From Pseudomonas viridiflava (GTDB lineage Bacteria; Pseudomonadota; Gammaproteobacteria; Pseudomonadales; Pseudomonadaceae): a stretch of DNA of 64,000 bases. Under the pieces are notes generated by a model. It made no database searches and was not told where the DNA came from. It was given only the letters and a program-made list of their open reading frames with translations. Shown one piece after another: positions 54,278-63,481 of this stretch; the first letter of the stretch is position 1; every line of letters starts with the position of its first letter. The DNA lies in NCBI RefSeq assembly GCF_900601905.1, contig NZ_UWFA01000449.1, forward strand, positions 1 through 64,000, given 5' to 3'. The position numbers and the translations under genes are program-made.

Positions 54278-56860
54278 TCACCGGCCTCCCTGTGTCACCT
54301 TCGCTGCTTCAACCCACGCACTGAATGCTTTGCTATCTAGCGGCCTGCTTACTAAATACCCTTGGCCTTCATCGCATCGTATCGCCTTAAGCAGTGCCAG
54401 CTGCTCATCCGTCTCAATCCCTTCCGCCGTGATGGTCATTGAAAAAGCGCGACCAAGCTCGACAATCGCTTGAATGATCGATTTGTCGTTCTCGTTTTCA
54501 CCCAGGGTCTTCACGAAGCTGCGATCAATTTTCAGACCGTCGAACGGAAAAGAGCGCAGGTAGCTGAGAGAAGAATATCCCGTACCAAAATCATCCAAAG
54601 ATAAGCGCACGCCGAGCGCTTTTAGCCCGTTCATTACGTCAAGCGCACTGGCGGCATCTTCCAGCATCACGCTCTCGGTTAGTTCCAGCTCCAGACGCGC
54701 AGGATCAAACCCGCTGTCGGCAAGTGTTTTCTGAACACGCGCTATCAGGTTGCCACGCTGGAATTCAACTGAAGATAAATTCACAGATACGAACACATCC
54801 TTATGCCAGCTACTGGCTATCCCACAGGCGGTGTGGAGTACCCAGTCACTCAACGGCACAATTAGTCCGGTTTCTTCGGCGATAGGTATAAATATATCCG
54901 GAGGAATCATTCCTCGTTCCGGGTGGTGCCATCGTACTAAAGCTTCCGCACCGACCATTTGACCATCAGAAATGCGAATGCGAGGCTGGAACTGCAACCT
55001 CAGTTCTCCATGATTAATGGCGTAACGGAGGTCACTCTCAAGCTGACGACGCTCGATGATCTTCGCGTTCATACCGCCCGCGAAAAAGCGCCAGGTATTG
55101 CGTCCTCCAGCCTTAGCTTCGTATAAGGCTATATCAGCATAACGCAGCAGTTCAGTGGCATGGCTCGTGTCATTGGGCGCCATCGCAACTCCGATACTGG
55201 CACTGACAAAAACTTCCTGCTCATTGACTGCGACCGGCTTTTCGATTGAATTGATCAGGCGTCGGCATAAAGCTTCTACCTGCTCCTGAGAGCTGATATC
55301 CGTGAGAATGAGTACAAATTCATCGCCACCCGTACGTGCGACTAGGTCGCCGCTTCGCACGCACTCCGCCAAACGGCGTGACATCTCAGTTAGTACATGG
55401 TCGCCGGCGGCGTGACCGAAAAGATCGTTCACAGGTTTAAAACGGTCGAGGTCAACGCTCAGCATTACCAGTGGATGCTCATGAGTGGGGGCAGCCTCCA
55501 GCTTCCCATCCAGAAACTCCTGCAGACGCGTCCTGTTCGGCAGGCCGGTCAATACGTCATGCTGCGAAAGATATTCTATGCGGCGACGGGCCTCGACTTC
55601 CTCTGTCACGTCAGTAGCTGTGCCGCGAAATCCATTGTTGGTCATTGCGCGGGCGGAGAGTCGAGTAACGCGCTGTTGACCATTCAAATCCGTGTAACTG
55701 CATTGCAAGCTGCCGTTGACTCGTCGTTTGGGCATCGCTAGCCAATGAGATATAGCGCACAAGTCCGTGTGCAGCAGACTGTCGATACTTGCTCCGATCC
55801 AGTCTTCCCTCAACAGGCCTGTGACCTCTTCAAATTTCTCGGACAGATAGGTGAAGTTCCCGTCCGGGCCAATTTCCCATATCCAATCGGAACTAGCCTC
55901 AGCGACATCGCGAAAACGCTCTTCGCTGGCTGCAAGCGTCGCCTCGCTTAGCTGAAGTGAAGCATAGCTATGATCAAGCGCTCTGGCTGCGATGGTTGTG
56001 CGACGTAAAAACACTAACGTCATCATCCAAACGAGCAGGCCAGCAGCGCCGAGCAATGGCAGCATGAAACTCAGCAATCTCTGCCCAGGCGTCTCTGGAT
56101 TCCAATGCAGACGGCCAGCGGAGCCGTTTTTGCCTAGGGGCAATGTAGCGATTGGAGGAGACTCGGAAGCCGATAACACTCGTAGCCCTTCGATACCATA
56201 GTCAGCACCAATCGCCTCCAGTTTAGAGTCGTCAAGGAATATTACGAAGACCATTACTGATGCTGGCGCTTTATCAACCTCAATTGTCGGGTCTGTCCCT
56301 GGTGTCAGTGCTGCTGCTGCTACCAAAACAGGTACACCACCAACGTTAAGAAAGGCGGTCACAGGCGTCCCATTCTTCGCTGCTTCCCGGGCTTGATTGC
56401 TAAGTCCATCAAACTCTTGGCCAAGCCAATCTTCAATCGCCACGTCCTCCAGCTCGCCCTTGATAACCGAGTAAACGGTTCGACCTGTACCATCGACCAC
56501 GAAAACGCCTTGGAAACCGAAATCTGCGTACAGCGTGGGCCCTGCATTCTGGTTAACGAATGCCCAGTCGCTATTCACTTCAATGTGCAAATGCCTATAG
56601 GCATCACCCCAGAAGGCATAATCCTTGAGCGTTGCACGGGCAGATTTTTCAAGCGAATCTACGGCTTTTACCGTATAGAAAATGCTTTCAGCTTCTTCAA
56701 TCCTATTGAGGTCTTGCGCCACATATATAAGAAGACCAATTGCCAACAAAAAGACAGCTGCCAATAATCCCGAGAATTTAAGCAGCGAGACACGAATCAG
56801 GCCCACACTTGAGTGATGCTTGGCAGGAATGGCGGTCATGATAGGGGCGTTATTCGGCAT
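54278..56860 (-). CDS. GGDEF-EAL c-di-GMP enzyme with CHASE4 and PAS domains
   Basis: An 860-residue inner-membrane signalling protein: TM1 (~25-47), periplasmic CHASE4-type sensor (~55-250, with KDYAFWGDAYRHL), TM2 (~262-285), PAS (~315-420, SSDWIWEIGPDG), GGDEF and EAL. The cyclase motif RTGGDEF (~510) and the phosphodiesterase motif GAEALVRW (~638), with DDFGTGYSSLSYL and AEGIE, are intact, so both activities are possible. GGAG precedes the ATG. It is divergent from the GGDEF gene at 57289. Confidence 0.92.
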   Translation of the reverse strand: MPNNAPIMTAIPAKHHSSVGLIRVSLLKFSGLLAAVFLLAIGLLIYVAQDLNRIEEAESIFYTVKAVDSLEKSARATLKDYAFWGDAYRHLHIEVNSDWAFVNQNAGPTLYADFGFQGVFVVDGTGRTVYSVIKGELEDVAIEDWLGQEFDGLSNQAREAAKNGTPVTAFLNVGGVPVLVAAAALTPGTDPTIEVDKAPASVMVFVIFLDDSKLEAIGADYGIEGLRVLSASESPPIATLPLGKNGSAGRLHWNPETPGQRLLSFMLPLLGAAGLLVWMMTLVFLRRTTIAARALDHSYASLQLSEATLAASEERFRDVAEASSDWIWEIGPDGNFTYLSEKFEEVTGLLREDWIGASIDSLLHTDLCAISHWLAMPKRRVNGSLQCSYTDLNGQQRVTRLSARAMTNNGFRGTATDVTEEVEARRRIEYLSQHDVLTGLPNRTRLQEFLDGKLEAAPTHEHPLVMLSVDLDRFKPVNDLFGHAAGDHVLTEMSRRLAECVRSGDLVARTGGDEFVLILTDISSQEQVEALCRRLINSIEKPVAVNEQEVFVSASIGVAMAPNDTSHATELLRYADIALYEAKAGGRNTWRFFAGGMNAKIIERRQLESDLRYAINHGELRLQFQPRIRISDGQMVGAEALVRWHHPERGMIPPDIFIPIAEETGLIVPLSDWVLHTACGIASSWHKDVFVSVNLSSVEFQRGNLIARVQKTLADSGFDPARLELELTESVMLEDAASALDVMNGLKALGVRLSLDDFGTGYSSLSYLRSFPFDGLKIDRSFVKTLGENENDKSIIQAIVELGRAFSMTITAEGIETDEQLALLKAIRCDEGQGYLVSRPLDSKAFSAWVEAAKVTQGGR

Positions 56861-57288
56861 AGGACTCCACGCAGGGCGACTAGAGCAACGCTTCTAGTAA
56901 GAGGTTATCGGCCAGGGCTCCTTTTACCTAAGCTCTTGCGACTGAGGATTCCGATTTTCAGTAGTGGCGGGGTGCGTGAGAGAGGTCGGTTCTTCAGCTT
57001 TTAGGCTGGCCGCTTTCCTTTTTGACTACAAATCACGATCTTTAAATTGGGCAAGCTACGTCTGACATTAAACCATCGAGAAGCTGCTCCTTTACTCTTC
57101 CATGTAGCTGCAGGCTTCCCTTCGCCAGCGGTCAAGATCGAAGGTGACAGCGCCCCATGGCAGAGGAGTTAAAGCAACACACCACGGGCAACATCCAAGT
57201 GAGGACAGAGCATTGAGGAACGTTTCCGCACGCATTGGCGGCACAGGAATTGCTTTGGAAGCCTAACCGCCAATTTAACGACGCCCCG
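56861..57288. promoter_or_regulatory. Divergent region between two c-di-GMP genes
   Basis: About 430 bp with the promoters for both signalling genes. No repeat or small gene was recognised. Confidence 0.35.
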
Positions 57289-58812
57289 ATGAAACTCTCA
57301 TTATCACACTCCACCAGGCTTACACCGAAAGCTCTCTCGCTTTCGCTGATAGGCTTTATTCTTTTAGTCTGCATTTTGTTGATCCTCGCAACTGCATGGC
57401 AGATGGTGCAGTCATCCAACGAACGGGTTGGGGCGGCCAAAGTAGCAGTTTCGAATATTGTTCTGGCCGCTGAGCAGCAAGCTCGCGACACTATGCTTCA
57501 AGCCGACAATATCCTACGAGATCTTGCAGAGCGTGTAGCGCATGAGGGAGTGGGCCCCAATCAACAGGAGCGATTGTCGAAATTAATGGCCAGACAGGTG
57601 AATACTGTCGAAGGCGTTCAAGGGCTTTTCCTTTTCGACGCCGAGGGCAATTGGACGGCTAACTCTTTTTCGGAAGGCGTGCAAACAAAGAACAATGGCG
57701 ACAGGGCGTACTTTGTCTACCATCGTGAACACGATGATGAATCTATCAACATCGGTTCCATTGTTGTAAGTCGAACAACCGGCCAGATGGTTATCCCAAT
57801 CAGTCGACGTATCGAGTCCTCGGATGGTGTCTTCGCAGGGGTTGCTTTGGCTACAGTCCCCGTAGCGTATTTCCAAAGTTTCTTCAATCGAATGGATGTT
57901 GATGAGGAGGGGGTAATCTTCCTTGCGCTCGGTAACGGGGAGTTGCTTGCTCGGCGTCCGACACTCACCGCGTTGATGACTACAAACCTCTCCAAAGGAG
58001 AAATTTACAGTCGATATCTTCCCCATAGTGATAGCGGTACTGCAATTATAAAATCAGTTGTTGATGGTATAGAGCGCATCTATGCCTATCGTCGCTTAGC
58101 TGGATTGCCAATTGTCGCAGCAGCGGGGGTCTCGTACACGCATGTATTTGAGCCTTGGTGGTCATACGTTTATCAAACCATTGCGCTGCTGGTTGCAATC
58201 ATACTGGCGCTAGCATTCCTCGGCGGGTGGCTTTATCGGCAAATACAGCAGCTATTGAAAGCAGAAAGTCAGCTTGAAATTGCACGGAAAGAGCTTGAGG
58301 TCATTGCGTTAACAGACAGTCTTACGTTGCTAGCAAATAGGCGAAGTTTCGATAATTCAGTACAAAAAGAGTGGGGTCGGGCTACTAGGCAAAAATCGAG
58401 CTTGTCGGTAATCCTTTTGGATATAGATCTTTTTAAGCAATACAATGACCACTACGGCCACCTACGCGGGGATGATTGCTTATCTCAAGTAGCTAAACTA
58501 ATTGGGGACAGTGTCAGCCGCCCCTGTGATGTCGCTGCTCGTTACGGAGGTGAGGAATTCGTAATTCTGCTTCCAGAGACGAAGCTGTCAGGCGCCATAA
58601 TGTTGGCAGAGGAGATTAGAGTCGCGCTGGAGCAAGCCCGCATTGAACACTCTCCAAGCCCTTTCGGTATCGTCACAGTAAGTTCAGGCGTCGTTACCAC
58701 TTGCAGCACTGGAGAAATGCTCTACGAGGATTTCATGGCGGAAGCTGACCGTCTACTCTATGTCGCTAAGTCGAATGGGCGTAACTGCGTCGAGAGCTGT
58801 TTGTCAGTATAG
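57289..58812 (+). CDS. Diguanylate cyclase with dCache sensor
   Basis: A 507-residue protein: TM1 (~15-40), a double-Cache-type periplasmic sensor (~50-300, with GLFLFDAEGNW, DRAYFVYHRE and IGSIVVSRTTGQMVI), TM2 (~305-330), and a GGDEF domain with the active motif RYGGEEF (~419) and no EAL. It would make c-di-GMP in response to a small external ligand. The start at 57289 is preferred because the preceding 18 codons of the longer frame lack family resemblance. It is divergent from the GGDEF-EAL gene. Confidence 0.9.
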   Translation: MKLSLSHSTRLTPKALSLSLIGFILLVCILLILATAWQMVQSSNERVGAAKVAVSNIVLAAEQQARDTMLQADNILRDLAERVAHEGVGPNQQERLSKLMARQVNTVEGVQGLFLFDAEGNWTANSFSEGVQTKNNGDRAYFVYHREHDDESINIGSIVVSRTTGQMVIPISRRIESSDGVFAGVALATVPVAYFQSFFNRMDVDEEGVIFLALGNGELLARRPTLTALMTTNLSKGEIYSRYLPHSDSGTAIIKSVVDGIERIYAYRRLAGLPIVAAAGVSYTHVFEPWWSYVYQTIALLVAIILALAFLGGWLYRQIQQLLKAESQLEIARKELEVIALTDSLTLLANRRSFDNSVQKEWGRATRQKSSLSVILLDIDLFKQYNDHYGHLRGDDCLSQVAKLIGDSVSRPCDVAARYGGEEFVILLPETKLSGAIMLAEEIRVALEQARIEHSPSPFGIVTVSSGVVTTCSTGEMLYEDFMAEADRLLYVAKSNGRNCVESCLSV

Positions 58813-58996
58813 GACTGACATGTTTGGATGCGGTAACGGTTGTCATCGAAAGTTCAGCGAGCATACATTTGAACATCCATGCCGAGGTTGCTCGGTATGA
58901 GCGTTCGCTATTCCTCCTGCCATGGTTATTCCGATTAATTCCACCGCTGTTCTACAAAGCTGCTATTTTGATGGTACTACAGGGAGGCATTACGTC

Positions 58997-59206
58997 ATGG
59001 GCGACAATCAGGGCCGCGAAGCGAGAGAAGCGCTCTTAGCTGTTTTGAGTTGCGCTGCTTCGGTTGGAATCGACATCGATTTGCTGTGTCATCTAGCGGC
59101 TGAAGAGCTCCTCAGCGAGGATGCCCGTGAAGATGCAAAGCCTTACGCAGCTGGAGCGGTCTATGAGATTGCTATGTGTATGGACTGCGTAATTGGGCCG
59201 GTCTGA
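58997..59206 (+). CDS. Small hypothetical protein
   Basis: A 69-residue acidic protein (MGDNQGREAREALLAVLSCA...). The start at 58997 has a strong ribosome site, AGGGAGG, ten bases upstream, favouring it over a longer frame from 58922. Three cysteines near the C-terminus (CMDC) might bind metal. It is the first gene after the diguanylate cyclase and could be co-transcribed. Confidence 0.55.
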   Translation: MGDNQGREAREALLAVLSCAASVGIDIDLLCHLAAEELLSEDAREDAKPYAAGAVYEIAMCMDCVIGPV

Positions 59207-59542
59207 GTTCGCAGCCTCGCATTCCAGGCTCATAGAGGAACATCTGGAGCGGTAGGGCGGCATTTAACTGACATCCGTACCGCGAGCGACCAAAAAACCA
59301 GGGTGCGTAGCAAGGACAGGCTGCTCTACTCGGTTGCCCTAGGCGATCACTTTGCCCACTTATGCACCATGCTCATATAGCTGTCTGCGCATAATTGGCC
59401 ATTATGGTCGTTTAGCCCCATGTCGGTGGACAGGTCATCCCTGCAGCCCTCCCCAAGGCATATCAACCAGCCGTCCCTGAGGCCCTGACCATTGGGCCAT
59501 CTTGGAAATCCCCAAATCTGCTGATGCGGCACCGGTATGTGC
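59207..59542. other. Gap without recognised gene
   Basis: About 335 bp. A minus-strand frame at 59347-59532 (61 codons, containing GWLICLGEGCRDDLS) has protein-like composition, but no family and no ribosome site; it may be a gene relic. Confidence 0.3.
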
Positions 59543-60049
59543 CTAACCGTCTGCTCCTAGCCCAAGTCGCATTTTAATTGGTTGTTCAATTGCGCCGCAC
59601 GGGAGCTCGCACGGTGGAAGATGTTCAACCAGGATGAAACCTAGCTTGTCGTAAAGCGATCTGGCTGCAGTGTTCGATTCGAAAACACTTAGGTCTACAG
59701 AGATGAAATCAGCAGCTCGACAATGTTCAATCACCGTCGTAAGAAGAGCCGATCCGTAGCCCTGGCGGCGGTATTCTCGCTTTACCTGCATCCCAAGAAC
59801 TCCGATCACCTCGCTACCACCAGGCCGGCAAAAGCTGTCGGGATAGGCTTCAGCTGACCCGACTATCTGCCCGTCATGCTCGATGACATACACCGGCCAG
59901 TGATTTTTCATCACCTGCGATAACGCACGTTCGATTGCTTGGATAGGAGGTGGGCTTGGACGCGCTGAATAACGTCCCTCAGCGCTGACCTCACAAAAAA
60001 GCCCATAGAAGGCATTGAGGTCGTTGAGTGTGATAGGTCTGACTTCCAT
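59543..60049 (-). CDS. GNAT-family N-acetyltransferase
   Basis: A 168-residue acetyltransferase with the acetyl-CoA loop VKREYRRQGYGSALL and the C-terminal SNTAARSLYDKLGF. The start at 60049 (MEVRPITLNDL) is chosen because GAGG lies six bases upstream; an upstream ATG would add 19 residues. The acceptor is unknown. Confidence 0.85.
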   Translation of the reverse strand: MEVRPITLNDLNAFYGLFCEVSAEGRYSARPSPPPIQAIERALSQVMKNHWPVYVIEHDGQIVGSAEAYPDSFCRPGGSEVIGVLGMQVKREYRRQGYGSALLTTVIEHCRAADFISVDLSVFESNTAARSLYDKLGFILVEHLPPCELPCGAIEQPIKMRLGLGADG

Positions 60050-60157
60050 GTTTACCTCACCCATATACATTCTGTCCTGGATTTGCAGGATGTCGCTGCG
60101 CAGCACTTGTCCATCGGGGCGTTAGCTCAAGAGGTTCGCTCGCTGACCCTGTGCTCC

Positions 60158-60412
60158 TCAATGATGGAGTCCTGGGCTGGCAGAGTTAGTGATCGAAACC
60201 GGAAATACGACGCCATCGCCCGACAGGTCTTCTTTGATGCCTAACGCCACTGCAGCGTCATGCGCTTTGCCGCGTAAACCCTTCTTGCGACCATCCAGCA
60301 CCTGATAGCACGTAGCAGCGTCGACGTTATGAGCGAGAGCAAAAGCCTGGATAGAGATACCGCGTTTTTGCAGCCAAAGCTTGGCTTCAGCGGGTGTGCG
60401 TAATCTTTCCAT
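60158..60412 (-). CDS. Small DNA-binding protein (phage-regulator-like)
   Basis: An 84-residue protein with a helix-turn-helix-like segment (GISIQAFALAHNVDAATCYQ, then VLDGRKKGLRGKAHDAAVAL). Small regulators of this type are frequent in prophages and islands of pseudomonads. A start three codons earlier is equally possible. It is divergent from the MvaT-like gene across about 180 bp. Confidence 0.65.
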   Translation of the reverse strand: MERLRTPAEAKLWLQKRGISIQAFALAHNVDAATCYQVLDGRKKGLRGKAHDAAVALGIKEDLSGDGVVFPVSITNSASPGLHH

Positions 60413-60595
60413 AAAATACATCCATGTCTATGCACTTAATAAATTCCCTTCGCGTACATAGCCATAGATCGAGAGCTTTGCCAAGCTGGAAAACTGTCAG
60501 CCCACCAGTCGCATCGGGCTATTACTATGATTTTGCCCGGCGAATGGCATAAGATAAGACCTATCTGGAACTCCGAACTCCCAAAGGAAACGCAA

Positions 60596-60970
60596 ATGTC
60601 CCGTCTGGCTGAATTTCGTAAACTCGAACAAGACCTCGCTGATCAGCTGGCTGCGCTGGAGTCGATGAAATCCGACTCTGGTCTGCAGGCCGAGATGGAG
60701 TTTGAGAGCAAACTGCGTGGCCTTTTGGCTGAGTACGGCTGCAGCTTGCGGGATGTGATCAGTTTGCTGGATCCTAATGCTGCTACGCGCGGCAAATCCA
60801 CTCCTTTAGCGGCGCCAGAGAAAGGCACCCGGAAAGCGCGCTCGATGAAGGTCTACAAGAATCCGCATTCGGGCGAGATTGTTGAGACAAAAGGTGGGAA
60901 TCATAAGCTCTTGAAAGCTTGGAAAAATGAGCACGGCTCTGACGTTGTTGAGTCGTGGCTCGCCAAGTAA
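60596..60970 (+). CDS. MvaT/MvaU-like H-NS-family silencer
   Basis: A 124-residue protein, the length of MvaT. It has an N-terminal coiled-coil oligomerisation region (SRLAEFRKLEQDLADQLAAL) and a C-terminal DNA-binding part with VYKNPHSGEIVETKGGNHK, the signature of MvaT/MvaU, which bind AT-rich DNA and silence foreign genes. AAAGGA precedes the ATG at 60596 and a strong terminator follows. A copy in an accessory region may act on the island genes or on host targets in addition to the chromosomal MvaT. Confidence 0.88.
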   Translation: MSRLAEFRKLEQDLADQLAALESMKSDSGLQAEMEFESKLRGLLAEYGCSLRDVISLLDPNAATRGKSTPLAAPEKGTRKARSMKVYKNPHSGEIVETKGGNHKLLKAWKNEHGSDVVESWLAK

Positions 60971-60985
60971 TCTTGGGTTGAGTAC

Positions 60986-61012
60986 AAAGGGGCCATTAAT
61001 GGCCCTTTTTTT
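60986..61012 (+). terminator. Rho-independent terminator
   Basis: aaaggggccattaatggccc followed by seven T. It ends the mvaT-like transcript and, on the other strand, lies just after the DUF2256 gene, so it may serve both. Confidence 0.9.
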
Positions 61013-61016
61013 GGGC

Positions 61017-61169
61017 TCAGAATTTAGCATTTTTCTTACGTCGGCAGCGCTCGGAGCAATACCGAACCTCCTCCCAGCAGCGTTCCCATTTCTTTCTCCA
61101 AGTAAAGGGAAGGCCGCAGGTAAGGCAGGTTTTTACTGGAAGCTCACTTTTTTTCAACGCTACACCCAT
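61017..61169 (-). CDS. DUF2256 zinc-ribbon protein
   Basis: A 50-residue basic protein. Its core, CLTCGLPFTWRKKW, followed by CW-x5-YCSERCRR, is the diagnostic DUF2256 pattern, with two Cys pairs for a zinc knuckle (Cys15, Cys18, Cys38, Cys42). The start is ATG 61169 and the stop TGA at 61017-61019. The family's role is unknown. It converges on the mvaT-like gene. Confidence 0.85.
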   Translation of the reverse strand: MGVALKKSELPVKTCLTCGLPFTWRKKWERCWEEVRYCSERCRRKKNAKF

Positions 61170-61320
61170 TGTGGATCTTCAGCCTCAGGGTAAACTGGCA
61201 GCTCATGAGCGTCATCATCTCTGAACTGATCATCAAGCTCATCCCCCTAACTCTGTGTAGATAGCATCCAGCTCAGGTTGATCCTGGGTTCCACACTTAC
61301 ACAGTAAGGTTTTGTGAATT

Positions 61321-61567
61321 ATGAAGAGCGAACAGGTTGAAGGCGTTGTAGAGAAATTGGCCGGCAGAGCGCAAACCACCGTCGGAAAATTTTTTGGTGA
61401 TTCGAAGCTGGAGACTGAGGTGCGGGACGCCAAGCTACAGGTCAACTAACTCAAACCTATGGCGATGCATTGGACAGCGTATCTACGTTCGTCAAGGAGA
61501 AGCCAGTGGCTCAGTTGCAATCGGTGCAATGGGCCTGCTGGTGCTTAACCGCCTCCTCTGCCGCTGA
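61321..61567 (+). pseudogene. CsbD-like stress protein gene, broken
   Basis: The frame from ATG 61321 reads MKSEQVEGVVEKLAGRAQTT, a CsbD-like start, and stops after 42 codons. The following bases continue in other frames with TYGDALDSVSTFVKEKPVA and then GAMGLLVLNRLLCR to a stop at 61567, the tail seen in CsbD/DUF883-type proteins of pseudomonads. At least two frameshifts separate the parts. Confidence 0.6.
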
Positions 61568-61738
61568 GGCTGAAGAAAAGCTTTCAGTAGTTGTTCTCCA
61601 CCCCATCATCGCATTCTTGACTATCTGGAGAGTGCTAGGGTGAGGTGTTAGCTACACCCGTAAATGTCTCATGCTCTACTAGACACTCCTGACTGACAGC
61701 AGCAGTGGCTGAGTTCGCGATCCTAATACGGGCGCTAC

Positions 61739-62103
61739 TCAAAACCCTTTTAACATCCGCTCAAGTGTCTGATGCTCCCAAGTGCTGAGCATGGCTACTG
61801 GGTCAGTCCCATCAGGATATCCAAGATTGAACGCCCAACCTCTACCGTCAGGACTCACGCATTCTTCGCAGTAGTCGAGCTCATCGCAATCGTTGTAAAG
61901 GGTAACGCGCCACCCTCAATGTCGACCACGAAGTGGCAGCCATAGCCCTCGTCCCATGTATGGCCGCCTGCCCTGACCATGGTGGGGTTTCCCAGCGTGA
62001 ACTCTCGCAGCACCTGGCTCACCTCAGTCGCAGTTAAAGCAGTTAAAGCAGTTAAAGCAGTTAAAGCAGCTAAAGAACCGGGTTCGCTGTTATCTAATGT
62101 CAT
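61739..62103 (-). pseudogene. Frameshifted small acidic protein gene
   Basis: From ATG 62103 the reading is MTLDNSEPGSLAAL and on to GCHFVVDIEGGALPFTTIAM, after which it fails; the +1 frame then reads naturally, VTLYNDCDELDYCEECVSPD ... DPVAMLSTWEHQTLERM, to a TGA at 61739. A single-base shift near 61900 would restore a protein of about 120 residues. The family was not recognised; a role as immunity protein is possible. A 9-bp tandem repeat lies within its 5' part. Confidence 0.55.
62031..62075. repeat. 9-bp tandem repeat (cagttaaag)
   Basis: Four perfect copies of cagttaaag plus one variant (cagctaaag). On the minus strand they encode repeated Leu-Thr-Ala inside the frameshifted gene, so copy changes would keep the frame. 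Confidence 0.85.
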
Positions 62104-62253
62104 CTAGGAACCTTTTTCGGCCAGTATGTGGCGAAGATTAACTCATGGCTAACCAATGACTATTGTAAGCGTCCGGTGCGGACGTATTGCGATGGTTGTC
62201 GAATGGGTTTGATGACATTCGCCGGATCCTAGGCATAGGAACCTGGCCGTGGT

Positions 62254-62520
62254 TCAAGCACGCAGACTTCGATGACGGTTTTGAATCACAGCTATTATTT
62301 GACGAGCTGCTTTATGTATCTCCGAGACACCCATGCGTATACGGCGTCTGTCCGTAGCGCGATCCAGTTCGCCCCACGCTTGTTCATCGGTTCTGTAGCG
62401 TTTGTGCGTAAGAGCCTCTTCAAGGAGGACGTCGAGCGGGTGCTTATCACTCAGGGCGCGAATTGGCTTGGATAACCAGTTAATCGCCAGTGTTTCGTCA
62501 GTATACAGACCCGTCGCGGC
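62254..62520 (-). pseudogene. Fragment resembling a DUF2384 (ParS/MbcA-type) antitoxin
   Basis: A minus-strand open frame without a start reads RAATGLYTDETLAINWLSKP, then IRALSDKHPLDVL, matching the pattern W-L-x2-P-x2-AL-x4-PLD-x-L of the Xre/MbcA/ParS toxin-binding domain. It runs to a TGA at 62254-62256. Upstream it ends at a TAG near 62530 where the helicase fragment begins on the other strand. It is probably the remains of a toxin-antitoxin locus. Confidence 0.45.
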
Positions 62521-62848
62521 CCGGACAGGTACCGGCTACCTCCCGTCCAACCTCGTTTGCTACAACCTCGGTTCTGGCAAAGGGCTTGGTTTTGACCGGG
62601 TGCTTGTGATTCCAGCAGAGAACCAGCTCAAGTTCTTGGCTGGAGATGGCCAAGCGTTCGATATGAATAAGACTGGAGAGTCCAGAAACAAGCTCTACGT
62701 TGCCATCACGCGTGCCCGTTTCAGCTTGGCTTTTTTAGTCGAGGACAAGAAAGTGAACGCACTGCCGTTTCGTATTTGGAAGCTGCAAACGCTGGCACCG
62801 CATGACAAAGCGACGAGAAGCTGCCGCGATCAAAGCTACCGCAGCTAA
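62521..62848 (+). pseudogene. C-terminal fragment of a UvrD/Rep-type helicase
   Basis: The frame contains NLGSGKGLGFDRVLVIPAEN and KLYVAITRARFSLAFLV, the last two motifs of UvrD-like superfamily 1 helicases (UvrD_C). Everything before is missing, so it is a relic. UvrD-like helicases occur in Gabija and other defence systems, which would fit the context but is not demonstrable from the fragment. Confidence 0.65.
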
Positions 62849-63070
62849 CCAGGAGGATGCGGGAGTGGGATATGAGAAATGAGAAAATACGGTGGTTGAC
62901 TTATTGGACTCAGTAGCTGCTAAAAGAGGGGGTTCTCGCCTCATTTTTTTATAAGGCGGGTTTTCTTGTGCGCTAGATGGCATAATGCCTCGCCAAGCAT
63001 TCATCGGCTCTGTGCTAGCAATCTTGGTGTGTGAATTTAACTAGAATAATGTTGGTCAGGAATTTCTCGG

Positions 63071-63481
63071 ATGATGCCCGCAACTTATACTGCGATACTG
63101 CCAATCGCGCTGTTATTGATTGTGTTTTTACTGAAGCTTTTCATCGGGCGGGTCTACAGTATTTTAGAAATATGGCGCGCAGCGATGGAAGTGCCCGTGG
63201 ATATTTCAATTTTCGGTGTCTCTACCCTAATAAGCTTCATAATGTTGATGGGAGGTGGCACTAGCCTTTCAGAGCCGCTATGTTTTTTATTAGTATTTAT
63301 CGCATTAAAAATCTTGACCATAGTAGTTTGGCGACAGTCAATCTCGACTCTCGAGCAAGGAGATTTAGGGATAAGAAAAATGATACTAATAACTTTAGGT
63401 ACAGGTTTCAATTTTTTTATCACCATCATGATGGCGGTGTTTTCGGTCTCACTGCTGGTTGGGAAACAAAATGTTAGCTAA
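63071..63481 (+). CDS. Small membrane protein, first gene of an unknown pair
   Basis: A 136-residue protein with four predicted membrane helices (about residues 8-28, 48-65, 70-88 and 108-130) and little else. AGGA lies eleven bases before the ATG. Its 3' end overlaps the next gene by 11 bases, a tight coupling that suggests a complex. No family was recognised. Confidence 0.65.
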   Translation: MMPATYTAILPIALLLIVFLLKLFIGRVYSILEIWRAAMEVPVDISIFGVSTLISFIMLMGGGTSLSEPLCFLLVFIALKILTIVVWRQSISTLEQGDLGIRKMILITLGTGFNFFITIMMAVFSVSLLVGKQNVS

